A DNA stretch of 45,925 nt from a virus. Where the stretch lies: positions 1 to 45,925 of the IMG/VR virus record IMGVR_UViG_3300042462_000287; one strand, given 5' to 3'. Made by a program: the position numbers and the translations under genes. This document shows positions 18,712-27,411 of the stretch, piece after piece; position 1 is the first letter of the stretch; each line of letters starts with the position of its first letter. Below the pieces are notes generated by a model. The model was not told where the DNA came from. It was given only the letters and a program-made list of their open reading frames with translations, and made no database searches.

Positions 18712-18821
18712 TGTCTAATAGAGTTGTTGTATGCGATATATGCAATAAAGAAATAGAGTTACGCTGGGCAATATTTGCAAGTGATACTTTAAGGCGACAT
18801 ATTAAGGCGGAGCATAAGTAA
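18711..18821 (+). CDS. Tiny C2H2-type zinc-finger protein (36 aa)
   Basis: 36 residues from the ATG at 18711 (sharing one base with the upstream TAA) to the TAA at 18819-18821. The pattern is C8-x-x-C11 followed by 18 residues and H30-x4-H35, with a basic helix (TLRRHIKAEHK): a classic C2H2 finger. It is coupled at both ends by TAATG overlaps, which supports translation. Stand-alone single fingers are known in phages as DNA or RNA binders. Function unknown. Confidence 0.7.
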   Translation: MSNRVVVCDICNKEIELRWAIFASDTLRRHIKAEHK

Positions 18822-19027
18822 TGTCAGAAACAAAAGTAAAAGTGGACCTTTCATTTACTAGAAATCTTGGTAATTATGAAAGCATTAAAATTAGTATTGG
18901 TGTAGAGGACGATGTTCGCTCTGGGGAAAATGTCGACTCAGCCACGGAAAGAGTGTATAAGTTTGTTGAAGAAAAATTAATTAAAAAAACTCAAGAGATA
19001 GAAGAAGAGCTAAACAGTGGAAAATAA
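18821..19027 (+). CDS. Conserved-looking small phage protein, unknown function
   Basis: 68 residues, ATG overlapping the upstream stop by one base. It has a beta-hairpin followed by a long charged helix: SFTRNLGNYESIKISIGVE, then ATERVYKFVEEKLIKKTQEI. I recall this arrangement from small proteins in phage replication regions, but no family name is certain. No Cys or membrane segment. It lies just before the helicase-associated genes and overlaps the next start by 11 nt. A helper of replication is possible but unproven. Confidence 0.65.
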   Translation: MSETKVKVDLSFTRNLGNYESIKISIGVEDDVRSGENVDSATERVYKFVEEKLIKKTQEIEEELNSGK

Positions 19028-19361
19028 TTTAGAAATTTTGCAGGTTGATAAAAACAAACAGCCATATGTTATGCTTTGGAAGTACGAAAAGCTGTATGAA
19101 GAAAAATATGGCAAAAAACCTATGTTAAATAAATACAGAGATAAGTCAGCTATGAAAGATGTAATTGAAAGTGTTGGGTTTGAAAGAGGCATGGATCTTT
19201 TAGAATATTATTTTAAAACTCCAAAGTATGGACACCCACTTATATTTTTTTTATATAATTTTGATAGAATGGACCGTGCAGAAAAAGAATTAATTAAGGA
19301 TAAAAAGAATCGTAAACTTTTAAGAGAAGCAACTAAGAAGATGGTAGAGGGCGAAGAGTGA
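19017..19361 (+). CDS. Helical protein upstream of helicase, candidate helicase loader
   Basis: 114 residues from a GTG at 19017, with AGAAGAG upstream and inside the previous gene. The protein is basic, helical and Lys/Tyr-rich, with the segment LWKYEKLYEEKYGKKPMLNK, a central SAMKDVIESVGFERGMDLLE and a final helix of alternating charge. It overlaps the helicase start by GTGA (4 nt). Small helical proteins placed directly before a DnaB-type helicase are often loaders or DNA-binding adaptors. No motif confirms this; it is inference from position. Confidence 0.65.
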   Translation: MENNLEILQVDKNKQPYVMLWKYEKLYEEKYGKKPMLNKYRDKSAMKDVIESVGFERGMDLLEYYFKTPKYGHPLIFFLYNFDRMDRAEKELIKDKKNRKLLREATKKMVEGEE

Positions 19362-20596
19362 ATACAGAAGCAACAGTAATATCGGCGGTTTGCAAAAACA
19401 AAGACATAAGCACTTTGCTTGCAGATAACGTTGATGATTTATTTACTTCGCATAGAGATGTATGGGATGGCCTAAAGTCATACTATTATAAGTTTAAATC
19501 AGTTCCAGAAATTGGAGTATTACAAGAAAAATTTAAAGACTTTGACCCAGACATAAATGTTAAAGCCGAAACTGGATACTATTTAGATAAATTAAAGAAT
19601 GAATATCTTTCTTCTAGGTTAAAGTCAATTATGTTGCAGGGCGGAGCAGCGCTTAAAGAAGATGCTGCATCTAGAGTCTTATCTGATATGCAAAGTAAAC
19701 TTGCTGGGCTATCTAGATTTACAAACAACGTAAGAGATTTAGATGTAACAGATCTAGAGTCAGCAGAGCGACACTTTATGTCTGTGAAAGATAGATCATT
19801 AGCAATGGGTGGAAGCCCAGGAATTAAAACTGGATTTCAAGCAATAGACACAGCATATCCAACTGGAATGGCACCAGGACATTTAATTGTTGCAATTGGT
19901 TGGCCAGGAAAAGGTAAAACATGGTTTACATCGTATCTTGCATGCAAAGCTTGGGAGCAAGGATTTAAGCCAATGATTATTTCCCTTGAGATGTCTCCAG
20001 AAAATATGCGTGACCGTATTTATACAATGTTAGGTTCTGGATTATTTAAAGCTAGCGATTTATCCAAAGGAGATATTAATATAGATGACTTTAAATCATG
20101 GGGTCAGAAAAAGTTTGAAGGAAAAAATAGTTTTGTGTTGGTTTCAAACGAGGGAGCAGGAGATGTAACACCAGCAACTATTCAGGGCAAGATAGATCAA
20201 CATAAACCAGACCTAGTTATTTTAGATTATCATCAACTATTTAATGATAACAAAAGAAGCAATTCTGAAGTGGAAAGAAATAGAAACGTGTCTCGTGAAT
20301 TTAAGTTATTGGCTGTAACAAATAACATACCTGTCATTGATATCACAGCAGCAACCGCAGACGATATATCAGATCAAGATAATCCACCAATGATGTCTCA
20401 AGTTGCTTGGTCAAAGGCAATCGAATATGATGCAGATATGGCACTTGCCGTACACAGACACCCAGGCACAAATTTAATTGAAATTGTTTCTAGAAAAAAT
20501 AGACATGGAACTGAGTTTGCCTTTCATTTAGATTGGGATATTAACAGAGGTATTATCAAAGAATTGTACGATTATGTACCAGCACAAACAAATTAA
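19358..20596 (+). CDS. dnaB: Replicative DnaB-type DNA helicase
   Basis: 412 residues from GTG at 19358, overlapping the previous stop by 4 nt. The N-terminal helical domain (about 1-130) is followed by the RecA-like motor. Walker A is G181-W-P-G-K-G-K-T188, Walker B is PDLVILDYHQL, and a Met/Glu-containing strand PMIISLEMSPENM matches helicase motif H2. Later DADMALAVHRH gives H3/H4-like elements. It unwinds duplex DNA 5' to 3' at the fork as a hexameric ring. The primase follows almost immediately, as in most phages that bring their own replisome. Shorter than the bacterial protein (about 450-470), chiefly at the N-terminus. Confidence 0.93.
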   Translation: MNTEATVISAVCKNKDISTLLADNVDDLFTSHRDVWDGLKSYYYKFKSVPEIGVLQEKFKDFDPDINVKAETGYYLDKLKNEYLSSRLKSIMLQGGAALKEDAASRVLSDMQSKLAGLSRFTNNVRDLDVTDLESAERHFMSVKDRSLAMGGSPGIKTGFQAIDTAYPTGMAPGHLIVAIGWPGKGKTWFTSYLACKAWEQGFKPMIISLEMSPENMRDRIYTMLGSGLFKASDLSKGDINIDDFKSWGQKKFEGKNSFVLVSNEGAGDVTPATIQGKIDQHKPDLVILDYHQLFNDNKRSNSEVERNRNVSREFKLLAVTNNIPVIDITAATADDISDQDNPPMMSQVAWSKAIEYDADMALAVHRHPGTNLIEIVSRKNRHGTEFAFHLDWDINRGIIKELYDYVPAQTN

Positions 20597-20867
20597 AAGA
20601 TTTAATATAGATGTAGAGTTTAAAGACGACTCAGATATAATTAGGCTCAAACATCAATATGAAAATATGCTAACTCATAAAATGAGAGACAAGGGATATT
20701 CAAGGGTACTTGACATAGACACCTCATTTTCGGTAGAATTTACTGGTACAACATGGAGATTCTTAATGACTCTTTATGGTATATATACAGGAAGGCGGAA
20801 AGCATGGCAATCAGAGGGAATAACACAGGGCAAGTTAGTTCCACGCAATATGCACCCAGCCATATAA
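20574..20867 (+). CDS. Small hypothetical protein between helicase and primase
   Basis: 97 residues, ATG at 20574 inside the last 23 nt of the helicase gene in another frame. The protein is basic with a central DIDTSFSVEFTGTTWRFLMT stretch and a Lys/Arg/Gln-rich C-terminus (GRRKAWQSEGITQGKLVPRN). Its 3' 64 nt overlap the start of the primase in a different frame. No family is recognised. The genuine-gene evidence is coding-like composition and tight fit between two clear replication genes. A small primase or helicase partner is possible; unproven. Confidence 0.6.
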   Translation: MYQHKQIKRFNIDVEFKDDSDIIRLKHQYENMLTHKMRDKGYSRVLDIDTSFSVEFTGTTWRFLMTLYGIYTGRRKAWQSEGITQGKLVPRNMHPAI

Positions 20868-21802
20868 AATCTGTTATAAAGGAAATTGGTTTAAGGATAA
20901 TTAGCGAGTCAAATAATAATTTGGTTTTATACTGTCCATTTCATAACAATACTCATAGCCCTAGCTTTTACATTAGCGAAGAAAATGGAGCATGGCTTTG
21001 CTTTAATCCGTCATGTGGAGAAACTGGAAACATAATTCAATTAGTTAAACGCATTGCAGGTAAAAATGATTTTGAAGCTATTAGATTAATTACATCAAAA
21101 GAGTCACAGGCACTAGATAATTTTGACGAAGCCCTAAGCCAGATGTTTGAAGATAAACCAGATTTTGTAGAGTTTGATCAAAAAAAACTTGACGACTTAT
21201 CTTTAGAATTAACTTTAAATAAACCCGCTAGAGATTATTTTGAGTCTCGTGGAATCAATGAACAATCTATGAATTATTTTAAATTAGGATATTCTGAGGC
21301 ACAAGGCATGGTTATTGTCCCAGTTCATAGTCCAGACGGTACTCCAGTAGGACTAGTAGGCAGATCAATATCTGAAAAGAAATTTAAAAATAGCACAAAC
21401 CTTCCTAAGAATAAAACTCTATTTAATATACATAGGGCAAAAAGAATTGGTGATCAAGTTATTATTGTTGAATCTAGTTTTGATGCAATAAGAATACATC
21501 AATCTGGATTCCCAAATGTTATTGCCACATTGGGCGGACACATATCCACAGATAATTTAAAGTTATTAAATAGACATTTTAATAAAGTAGTAATAATGAC
21601 AGACGCAGATCAGGCTGGCAGAGAATTAGGAATGTCAATTTCTAGTAAATTAAAAAATAAAGACATCTTGTGGGCTTCGCATTCTTATGGTAAGATATAC
21701 CCTCATGATGCAAAAGATGCAGGAGACATGACTGAGGATGAAATTAAGCTTTGTATTAACAACGCTGTTTCTGATATAGAATACAAATCCTGGAGCTTGT
21801 GA
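20804..21802 (+). CDS. dnaG: DNA primase (zinc finger + Toprim)
   Basis: 332 residues. I place the start at the ATG at 20804 (MAIRGNNTGQ), preceded by GAAGGCGG; a longer in-frame start at 20753 has no such signal. The N-terminal zinc-binding CHC2-type domain uses C44-P-F-H47 and C66-x4-C71 (one residue pair wider than the usual C-x2-C). The Toprim core has VIIVESSFDAIRI and the acidic VIMTDADQAGRE, the metal-binding Glu and DxD. It makes RNA primers for the phage replisome. At 332 residues it is short compared with bacterial DnaG and lacks a long helicase-binding C-terminus. It overlaps the upstream small gene by 64 nt and is followed by a promoter. Confidence 0.93.
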   Translation: MAIRGNNTGQVSSTQYAPSHIKSVIKEIGLRIISESNNNLVLYCPFHNNTHSPSFYISEENGAWLCFNPSCGETGNIIQLVKRIAGKNDFEAIRLITSKESQALDNFDEALSQMFEDKPDFVEFDQKKLDDLSLELTLNKPARDYFESRGINEQSMNYFKLGYSEAQGMVIVPVHSPDGTPVGLVGRSISEKKFKNSTNLPKNKTLFNIHRAKRIGDQVIIVESSFDAIRIHQSGFPNVIATLGGHISTDNLKLLNRHFNKVVIMTDADQAGRELGMSISSKLKNKDILWASHSYGKIYPHDAKDAGDMTEDEIKLCINNAVSDIEYKSWSL

Positions 21803-21808
21803 TATAAT
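21800..21808 (+). promoter_or_regulatory. Extended -10 promoter TGATATAAT before the SSB-like gene
   Basis: TATAAT at 21803-21808 has TG two bases ahead and overlaps the primase stop codon. Predicted start about 21815, giving a ~43-nt leader to the AGGGGAA site and the ATG at 21858. The -35 region (ATACAA) is weak. Confidence 0.65.
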
Positions 21809-21857
21809 ACAGTTACAGATGGATTTATACCATCAACTATATAAAAGGGGAAATAAA

Positions 21858-22523
21858 ATGGGTCTAGTAAAAGGACTAAAAGATTTAAATAAGGTAATGG
21901 ATAAACCGCAATCATCTGGCGGAGATAGCTCAAGAGCACGTTGGGTTAAATTGGATGACGCAGAAAGTGTTAAAATTAGATTTCTTCAGGAATTAGATCC
22001 TGACTCTCCCCACTATAATGAAAAAAATAGTTTGGGATTTATTGCAGTAGAACACACAAACCCAAAAGACTATAAGCGTAAAGCTTTATGTACAATTGAC
22101 GATCAAGGAAAATGTTGGGGATGTGAACAACATCGTAAAGATTACAAAGCAGGATGGAAAGGCCGTTCTCGCCTATACATCAATGTTCTTGTAGATGATG
22201 GTAAAGAAGATCCATATGTTGCCATCTTGTCTCAGGGTAGTAGCGGGAAGACTATTACTCCTACATTAATTGAATATGCTGGCGAAATGGGTAGCATATC
22301 AAATTTAGTGTGGCGCATTAAGCGTACAGGCACAAAGACAGACACCAGTTATACATCAATCCCTCTTGCCAAAGATGAAAAACCATTTGATTCATCTGGA
22401 CTGGAATTGTATGAATTGGAAAAGGTTGCAGTTCGTGACCTACCCTATACAGAGCAAGAAGCCTTCTTTAATGGTGAAGGTGGAGAAGAGCCATCAAACG
22501 CAACAGGTAGCGTAGAGTGGTAA
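21858..22523 (+). CDS. Single-stranded-DNA-binding-like protein
   Basis: 221 residues. The chosen ATG at 21858 follows AAAAGGGGAAATAAA; an ATG at 21819 in frame would lengthen the protein by 13 residues without a clear signal. The central 140 residues are beta-rich with a basic and aromatic character (WVKLDDAESVKIRFLQE; KGRSRLYINVLVDD), as in OB-fold SSB proteins. A Cys/His cluster (LCTIDDQGKCWGCEQH) may bind zinc as in T4-type gp32. The acidic C-terminus (NGEGGEEPSNATGSVEW) fits the partner-binding tail of SSBs. It has its own promoter and terminator, consistent with high expression. Assignment is by pattern. Confidence 0.75.
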   Translation: MGLVKGLKDLNKVMDKPQSSGGDSSRARWVKLDDAESVKIRFLQELDPDSPHYNEKNSLGFIAVEHTNPKDYKRKALCTIDDQGKCWGCEQHRKDYKAGWKGRSRLYINVLVDDGKEDPYVAILSQGSSGKTITPTLIEYAGEMGSISNLVWRIKRTGTKTDTSYTSIPLAKDEKPFDSSGLELYELEKVAVRDLPYTEQEAFFNGEGGEEPSNATGSVEW

Positions 22524-22535
22524 ACTAAATAGACT

Positions 22536-22568
22536 TAGGGGTGGCTATTGCCACCCCTAGTTTTATTT
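22536..22568 (+). terminator. Strong terminator after the SSB-like gene
   Basis: A 10-bp GC-rich stem (TAGGGGTGGC with GCCACCCCTA) closes a 4-base TATT loop and is followed by TTTTATTT. Its loop and right arm also contain the -35 box of the next promoter. Confidence 0.9.
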
Positions 22569-22576
22569 AGTAGAAT
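22548..22576 (+). promoter_or_regulatory. Promoter TTGCCA - 17 bp - TAGAAT, leaderless
   Basis: TTGCCA (22548-22553) lies in the terminator loop and right arm; TAGAAT (22571-22576) is 17 bp downstream. The predicted start point, 22583, coincides with the A of the next ATG and no Shine-Dalgarno is seen, so a leaderless mRNA is predicted. Confidence 0.7.
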
Positions 22577-22582
22577 CCATAT

Positions 22583-22789
22583 ATGATAACTTATGAGATA
22601 CCAGATCCATTTGCCACTTTTGTAAGAAATAGAAACATAAACTGTGTTGGTTCAACATATGATTATTTTTCTAAAGAGTGGAGTTTTAAATGCTCGACAT
22701 GTTCAGAAGTTATGTTTGCTCCAAGTAAAAAAACAATAATAAAAACCAGACTTTATCACACAAGAAATATTTGCTTAGGCGGTTACTAA
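22583..22789 (+). CDS. Small zinc-binding protein before the polymerase
   Basis: 68 residues from ATG at 22583. Four possible metal ligands are present: C21, C36-x-x-C39 (KCSTC), and a late H60/C64. The middle is basic with KKTIIKTRLYHTRNICLGGY. Start is predicted to be leaderless. The stop shares one base with the polymerase ATG (TAATG), so the two are translationally coupled. No family is recognised. Proximity to the polymerase hints at a replisome accessory, but this is unproven. Confidence 0.65.
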   Translation: MITYEIPDPFATFVRNRNINCVGSTYDYFSKEWSFKCSTCSEVMFAPSKKTIIKTRLYHTRNICLGGY

Positions 22790-25700
22790 TGAGTTTTACA
22801 CACCTACACGTTCACAGCTATTACTCTTTAATGGATGGACTTAATTCTCCAAGAGAGCTATGCCAAGCAGCACTAGATGCTGGACAAACCGCTATTGCTA
22901 TTACAGATCATGGTACACTATCATCACACCGAGATATGCAGATTGCTGCAAAAGAATTGGGCATTAAACCAATACTTGGAGTGGAAGCCTACATATCCCC
23001 AACGGATAGATTTGATAGATCATCTAAAACAGATAAAAGTATTCAGGCATACAATCACATTATTTTATTAGCAAAGAATCAAAATGGATTAAAAAATATT
23101 AATAGTTTGCAGGAAATCGCATGGAATGAAGGTTTTTATCATAAGCCACGTATTGATATGGAGGTTCTCAAAGAATATGCAAAAGATATTATTGTTCTTT
23201 CTGGATGTCTTAATGGACTTATTAGCAAGTGCATTGAAAAGGGAGAGTTTGAGGAAGCGGAAAATATACTTAAAGATTTTAAGAAAACTTTTGGCGAAGA
23301 TTTTTACATTGAGGTACAATCTCACAATCCCCAAGAAATAAATAGTAAGCTATTAGAGCTAGCAGATAAACTGGGAATTAAACCAGTTGCAACTGGGGAT
23401 GCTCACTTTGCCAAAGGCGAAGACAAGATCTTGGAAGAAGCCATGTTAATTTTATCCACTTCACCCAAGTCGGACAAGGAAGCAGATTTTGAAATGTCTA
23501 GAAACATGAATAACATGTTAGATAGATTTAATTATCTTTATCCTGACCGTAGAATTTCATTCCAAGACTATAATTTATTTATTCAGACAAGAGCTGAAAT
23601 AGAGGCAGACTTTAATAAGGCTGGAATTAGCAGAACAGACATTTATGAGAATACCATGGAGATATCCGAAAAAATTGGAGAATACGATTTTAACAGGGGT
23701 CTAGACCTTCTTCCAGTACCCAAGACGGATGCCGACCAGAAACTGGCTGAGATGGCCTTTAAAGGCCTAGAAACCCTACACCTTACCTCGCCATGGCTAG
23801 GAAATGACACATATGAACTTAGATTAAATGAAGAATTAGAAATTATTAAAGATAAAAGCTTTGCCTCATATTTCTTAGTAGTGGCAGATATGATTAATTG
23901 GGCTAAAGAGAATGGCATTATGGTTGGGCCTGGACGTGGTTCTGCTGCAGGATCTTTAGTTTGTTATGCATTAGGAATTACTGATGTAGACCCAATAGAA
24001 TATGACTTATTGTTTTTCCGATTTATTAATCCAGAGCGTAATGACTTCCCAGATATCGACACAGACTTTGAAGACCGTCGTCGTAAAGAGGTTAAAGATT
24101 ATCTTAAGAAAAAATTTAAACACGTAGCATCAATTTCTACATATACATACTTTAAAGATAAAGGTGTTATTAGAGATGCAGCCCGTGTATTTATGGTTCC
24201 TCTACAAGACGTAAATCGTGCACTAAAATCAATTGATACTTTTGAAGACTATATGGAATCTCCAAACACTAAAGAATTTAGAATGAAGTATCCAGAAGTA
24301 ACGTGGCTAGCAGAAAGACTACGTGGCAAAATTAGAAGCGTTGGTGTTCATGCTGCTGGTGTTGTTGTTGCTAAAGATGATCTTAGAAATTTTGCACCAA
24401 TAGAATCAAGAGCGGACGCACAAGATCAAGTTTCTGGACGCATACCAGTAGTCGCATACGACATGGACACAGTTGCCGATATTGGGCTAATTAAACTAGA
24501 CGCATTAGGGCTTAAAACACTTTCCGTTATTTCAGATACCATAAAAGCTATTAAAGAAAGACACAACAAGGATATAGTTTTATCAAATTTATCTATGGAC
24601 GATAAAGAAGTTTATAAGGTGCTAAGCGAAGGATATACAAAAGGAGTGTTTCAAGCCGAAGCAACTCCGTACACAAATCTATTAATTAAAATGGGTGTTG
24701 ATAAATTTGAAGATCTTGCTGCTTCAAACGCCCTAGTACGGCCAGGAGCAATGAATACTGTGGGAGCCTCCTATATTAAACGAAAACATGGAGAAGAAGC
24801 GGTATCGTATGTTCATGAAATTATGAAACCCTTTACCGAGAATACATATGGTGTTATCATATATCAGGAGCAGGTCATGCAGGCCTGCGTACACTTAGGT
24901 GGTATGTCTTGGTCAGAGGCTGATAAGGTCCGCAAGATTATCGGAAAGAAAAAGGATGCAAAAGAATTCGACCAATTCAAGGATAAGTTTATTGCTGGGG
25001 CTTCAAAACACATTTCTGAGAAAAAGGCCCAGTCTTTATGGAGTGACTTTGAGGCTCATGCTGGCTACTCTTTTAATCGTAGTCATGCTGTTGCTTATTC
25101 CATGCTTAGTTATTATACGGCTTGGCTTAAAAAGTATTACCCTCTTGAATTCATTTTTTCAATTCTTAAAAACGAAAATGATAAAGACAAAAGAACAGAA
25201 TATTTAATTGAGGCTAAAAGATTAAACCTTAAAGTATTACTGCCTCACATTAATGAATCTGAACTTTACTTTTCATTAAAAGAAAACGCAATTCAATTTG
25301 GATTAGCTGAAGTTAAATTTATTTCAGATAGCATTGCAAATAAAATTATAGAAAGAAGGCCTTATGCCAATTATTCCGATTTCGTACAAAAAGCCTCTAC
25401 GAAAGGTAGTGGGATTAACAGTAGGGCTGTATCTGCTCTTAATGCTATTGGCGGTTCTGCTTTTGAGGACAATCTCAGAGACGGTAAGGAAAAAGAAAAC
25501 TACTACGAATACTTAGGAATTCCTACATTTAATTTAGAATCTATTCCACCTAGAATTAAGGCACAAGCAAAACCAATTGAAGAGTTTGATGACTTAGGAT
25601 CTTTTCCCATGTTTGGTATGGTTAAAAGTATTAAAAGAGGAACTGGCTGGGCAAGAGTTGAGTTAGTAGATGAAACTGGATCTATAGGTTTATTTCATAA

Positions 25701-26070
25701 TGAGCAAACTCAAATAGAGACTGGACAAATGTATTTTATTCTTGTTGGAGATAATAGAATAGCAAGATACATTAAAATAAACGACATGGACCCGAACGGC
25801 TCAGATTTATTTGTAGACTATTTATATAGAAAAGAATATGACATGGAAGATGACGAGCAGATAGTTATTAACTTTAGTCCATATAAAACTAAAGCTGGAA
25901 AAACAATGGCACACATCGTGATGTCAGATAAAAATAAACAATTAACTAGAGCAATTGCATTTCCAACAATGTATACAAAAGTTTTAGCAAGAATGCGTGA
26001 GGGAATGAAAAGCAAACCAGTTCTGTCAAAATTAGATGACGGTACATTAATGATAAAGGAGATAAAGTGA
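22789..26070 (+). CDS. dnaE: DNA polymerase III alpha subunit (family C), DnaE type
   Basis: 1093 residues. The start at ATG 22789 is set by coupling to the previous stop; it begins MSFTHLHVHSYYSL, the usual start of the PHP domain. PHP metal ligands are intact: H7, H9, D16, H41 (ITDHG), the Glu of GVEAY, His of YNHIILL, Cys of LSGCLNG, and DAH. The catalytic Asp triad is D422-x-D424 (PDIDTDFED) plus D571 (IKLDALGL), with GPGRGSAAGS, and VGVHAAGVVV. The C-terminal part has an OB fold (GMVKSIKRGTGWARVELVD). The polymerase is replicative. No separate proofreading gene is seen, so the PHP site may proofread. Slightly shorter than cellular copies (~1160+), missing part of the C-terminal clamp-loader region. 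Confidence 0.96.
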   Translation: MSFTHLHVHSYYSLMDGLNSPRELCQAALDAGQTAIAITDHGTLSSHRDMQIAAKELGIKPILGVEAYISPTDRFDRSSKTDKSIQAYNHIILLAKNQNGLKNINSLQEIAWNEGFYHKPRIDMEVLKEYAKDIIVLSGCLNGLISKCIEKGEFEEAENILKDFKKTFGEDFYIEVQSHNPQEINSKLLELADKLGIKPVATGDAHFAKGEDKILEEAMLILSTSPKSDKEADFEMSRNMNNMLDRFNYLYPDRRISFQDYNLFIQTRAEIEADFNKAGISRTDIYENTMEISEKIGEYDFNRGLDLLPVPKTDADQKLAEMAFKGLETLHLTSPWLGNDTYELRLNEELEIIKDKSFASYFLVVADMINWAKENGIMVGPGRGSAAGSLVCYALGITDVDPIEYDLLFFRFINPERNDFPDIDTDFEDRRRKEVKDYLKKKFKHVASISTYTYFKDKGVIRDAARVFMVPLQDVNRALKSIDTFEDYMESPNTKEFRMKYPEVTWLAERLRGKIRSVGVHAAGVVVAKDDLRNFAPIESRADAQDQVSGRIPVVAYDMDTVADIGLIKLDALGLKTLSVISDTIKAIKERHNKDIVLSNLSMDDKEVYKVLSEGYTKGVFQAEATPYTNLLIKMGVDKFEDLAASNALVRPGAMNTVGASYIKRKHGEEAVSYVHEIMKPFTENTYGVIIYQEQVMQACVHLGGMSWSEADKVRKIIGKKKDAKEFDQFKDKFIAGASKHISEKKAQSLWSDFEAHAGYSFNRSHAVAYSMLSYYTAWLKKYYPLEFIFSILKNENDKDKRTEYLIEAKRLNLKVLLPHINESELYFSLKENAIQFGLAEVKFISDSIANKIIERRPYANYSDFVQKASTKGSGINSRAVSALNAIGGSAFEDNLRDGKEKENYYEYLGIPTFNLESIPPRIKAQAKPIEEFDDLGSFPMFGMVKSIKRGTGWARVELVDETGSIGLFHNEQTQIETGQMYFILVGDNRIARYIKINDMDPNGSDLFVDYLYRKEYDMEDDEQIVINFSPYKTKAGKTMAHIVMSDKNKQLTRAIAFPTMYTKVLARMREGMKSKPVLSKLDDGTLMIKEIK

Positions 26071-26306
26071 CCCAAACACCAGCAGAAGTATATAAAGCAA
26101 TGAGCGCTACTAACATTCTAGTAGCTATTTTAGAATCACAAAAAAAGATATCTATTCCCATAGATGTATTTTTAAATGCGTCAAAAGGAGATAAAAATTT
26201 AAATGTTGAGTATGACGAAGATACATCTTCATTTGTATTTGAGTTAAAGGAGAAAATTGAACAGCCAGATGATAATCAGAATGCTGATGCAGAACCAAAT
26301 ATCTAA
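26067..26306 (+). CDS. Small hypothetical protein after the polymerase
   Basis: 79 residues from GTG 26067, overlapping the polymerase stop by 4 nt (GTGA) and therefore coupled. Features: an N-terminal helix (AEVYKAMSATNILVAILESQ), a strand-like core (NLNVEYDEDTSSFVFEL) and an acidic tail. No motif is recognised. Possibly a small partner of the polymerase or regulator of its amount. Nothing further can be said. Confidence 0.6.
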   Translation: MTQTPAEVYKAMSATNILVAILESQKKISIPIDVFLNASKGDKNLNVEYDEDTSSFVFELKEKIEQPDDNQNADAEPNI

Positions 26307-26376
26307 AACCCCTACTCCTATTTTAAATAAAAGGTCAAAAGACTTTAATTATAATGACACAGAGCCTGATTTTAAT

Positions 26377-26384
26377 GCTATAAT
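26377..26384 (+). promoter_or_regulatory. Extended -10 promoter TGCTATAAT before recA
   Basis: TATAAT at 26379-26384 with a preceding TGC, predicted start about 26391, 16 bases before the ATG at 26407. Upstream ATGACA (26354-26359) is a possible but widely spaced -35 (19 bp). Confidence 0.7.
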
Positions 26385-26406
26385 GGGCATATAGAGAAAG
26401 AAAACA

Positions 26407-27411
26407 ATGACAATTTTAATAGATGATGTATTAGCAAAATTAGATCCAAAAACAAGAGCAAGAGTTCAGTCAGCACAAGATATTAAAGTTGAAAAACAGG
26501 CTACGCCAAGCATAGGATTAAATTTATCCTTAAAGGGTGGTCTTGGATACGGTAGACAAGTTTTGGTTTGGGGAAATAAGTCTGCTGGCAAATCATCATT
26601 TTGTTTACAAATGATTGCTATTGCACAAAAAGAAGGCAAGACTTGTGCTTGGATTGACGCAGAAGCATCATATGATCAATCATGGGCAGAGCAATTAGGA
26701 GTAGACTCATCAAAGTTAATTTATTCTTCGGCTAAAACAGTTAACGATATGGTTGATGTTGCAACTAAACTTATGGACGCAGGAGTAGATTTAATTGTAG
26801 TAGATTCAATATCTGCTTTGCTTCCAGCAATTTATTTTGAAAAAGATGGAAATGAAATGAAAGATCTTCAAGATACCAAACAGATTGGCGCAGAAGCAAA
26901 AGACATGACCCACGCAGTCAAAATGTTAAACTATGCAAACAAAAACACACTACTTGTTCTTATTTCACAACAAAGAAATCAATTTGGATCGATGCATGCA
27001 AGCCATATTCCAACAGGTGGCATGGCAGTAAAATTCTTTTCTTCTACGGTAATTAAATTATGGTCTTCTGAAGCTGAGGCAAATGCAATTAAAGCTGGAG
27101 TTAAAGTTGGAGATAAAATTATTGAACAAAGAGTTGGAAGGCCAGTTAATTGGATTATTGATTACAATAAACTAGGGCCCCCAAATTTATCAGGACAGTA
27201 TGACTTTTACTACCAAGGAGAAACTCTTGGCGTGGATTCAGTAGGAGAAACTTTAGATGTTGCTGAAATGGTTGGAGTTGTTGAAAAGGGTGGAGCGTGG
27301 TACACAGTTAATGGAGAAAGATTTCAAGGACGTGCAAAAGCTGTTCAGTATTTAAAAGAGAATCCAAAAGTTGTTGAAGTACTTAAAAAGGGCATAGATG
27401 CCAAAAATTAA
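26407..27411 (+). CDS. recA: RecA recombinase
   Basis: 334 residues with GAGAAAGAAAACA upstream of the ATG. Walker A is G56-N-K-S-A-G-K-S63 (GPESSGKT-like in cellular RecA), followed by a Walker B with VDLIVVDSISALLPAI. A loop L1-like region (MKDLQDTKQIGAEAKDMTHA) and L2-like region (SHIPTGGMAVKFFSSTVIKLW) lie between. The protein forms filaments on single-stranded DNA and catalyses strand exchange, here for phage repair and recombination. About the usual length, lacking the long acidic C-terminal tail. Has its own promoter and overlaps the next small gene by 14 nt. Confidence 0.95.
   Translation: MTILIDDVLAKLDPKTRARVQSAQDIKVEKQATPSIGLNLSLKGGLGYGRQVLVWGNKSAGKSSFCLQMIAIAQKEGKTCAWIDAEASYDQSWAEQLGVDSSKLIYSSAKTVNDMVDVATKLMDAGVDLIVVDSISALLPAIYFEKDGNEMKDLQDTKQIGAEAKDMTHAVKMLNYANKNTLLVLISQQRNQFGSMHASHIPTGGMAVKFFSSTVIKLWSSEAEANAIKAGVKVGDKIIEQRVGRPVNWIIDYNKLGPPNLSGQYDFYYQGETLGVDSVGETLDVAEMVGVVEKGGAWYTVNGERFQGRAKAVQYLKENPKVVEVLKKGIDAKN

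Noticed and set aside
21819-21857. Leaderless upstream start for the SSB-like protein
   Set aside because: An ATG at 21819 is near the predicted transcript start, but AGGGGAA before 21858 is the better signal and the extra 13 residues add no conserved feature.
24899-25207. Internal + strand frame in the polymerase gene
   Set aside because: Wholly inside a clear polymerase frame, no ribosome site, protein composition unlike any real gene.
26281-26394. Open frame of 37 codons spanning the recA promoter
   Set aside because: It has an ATG but no ribosome site, and it overlaps the promoter and the end of the previous gene. Probably chance, though not excluded.
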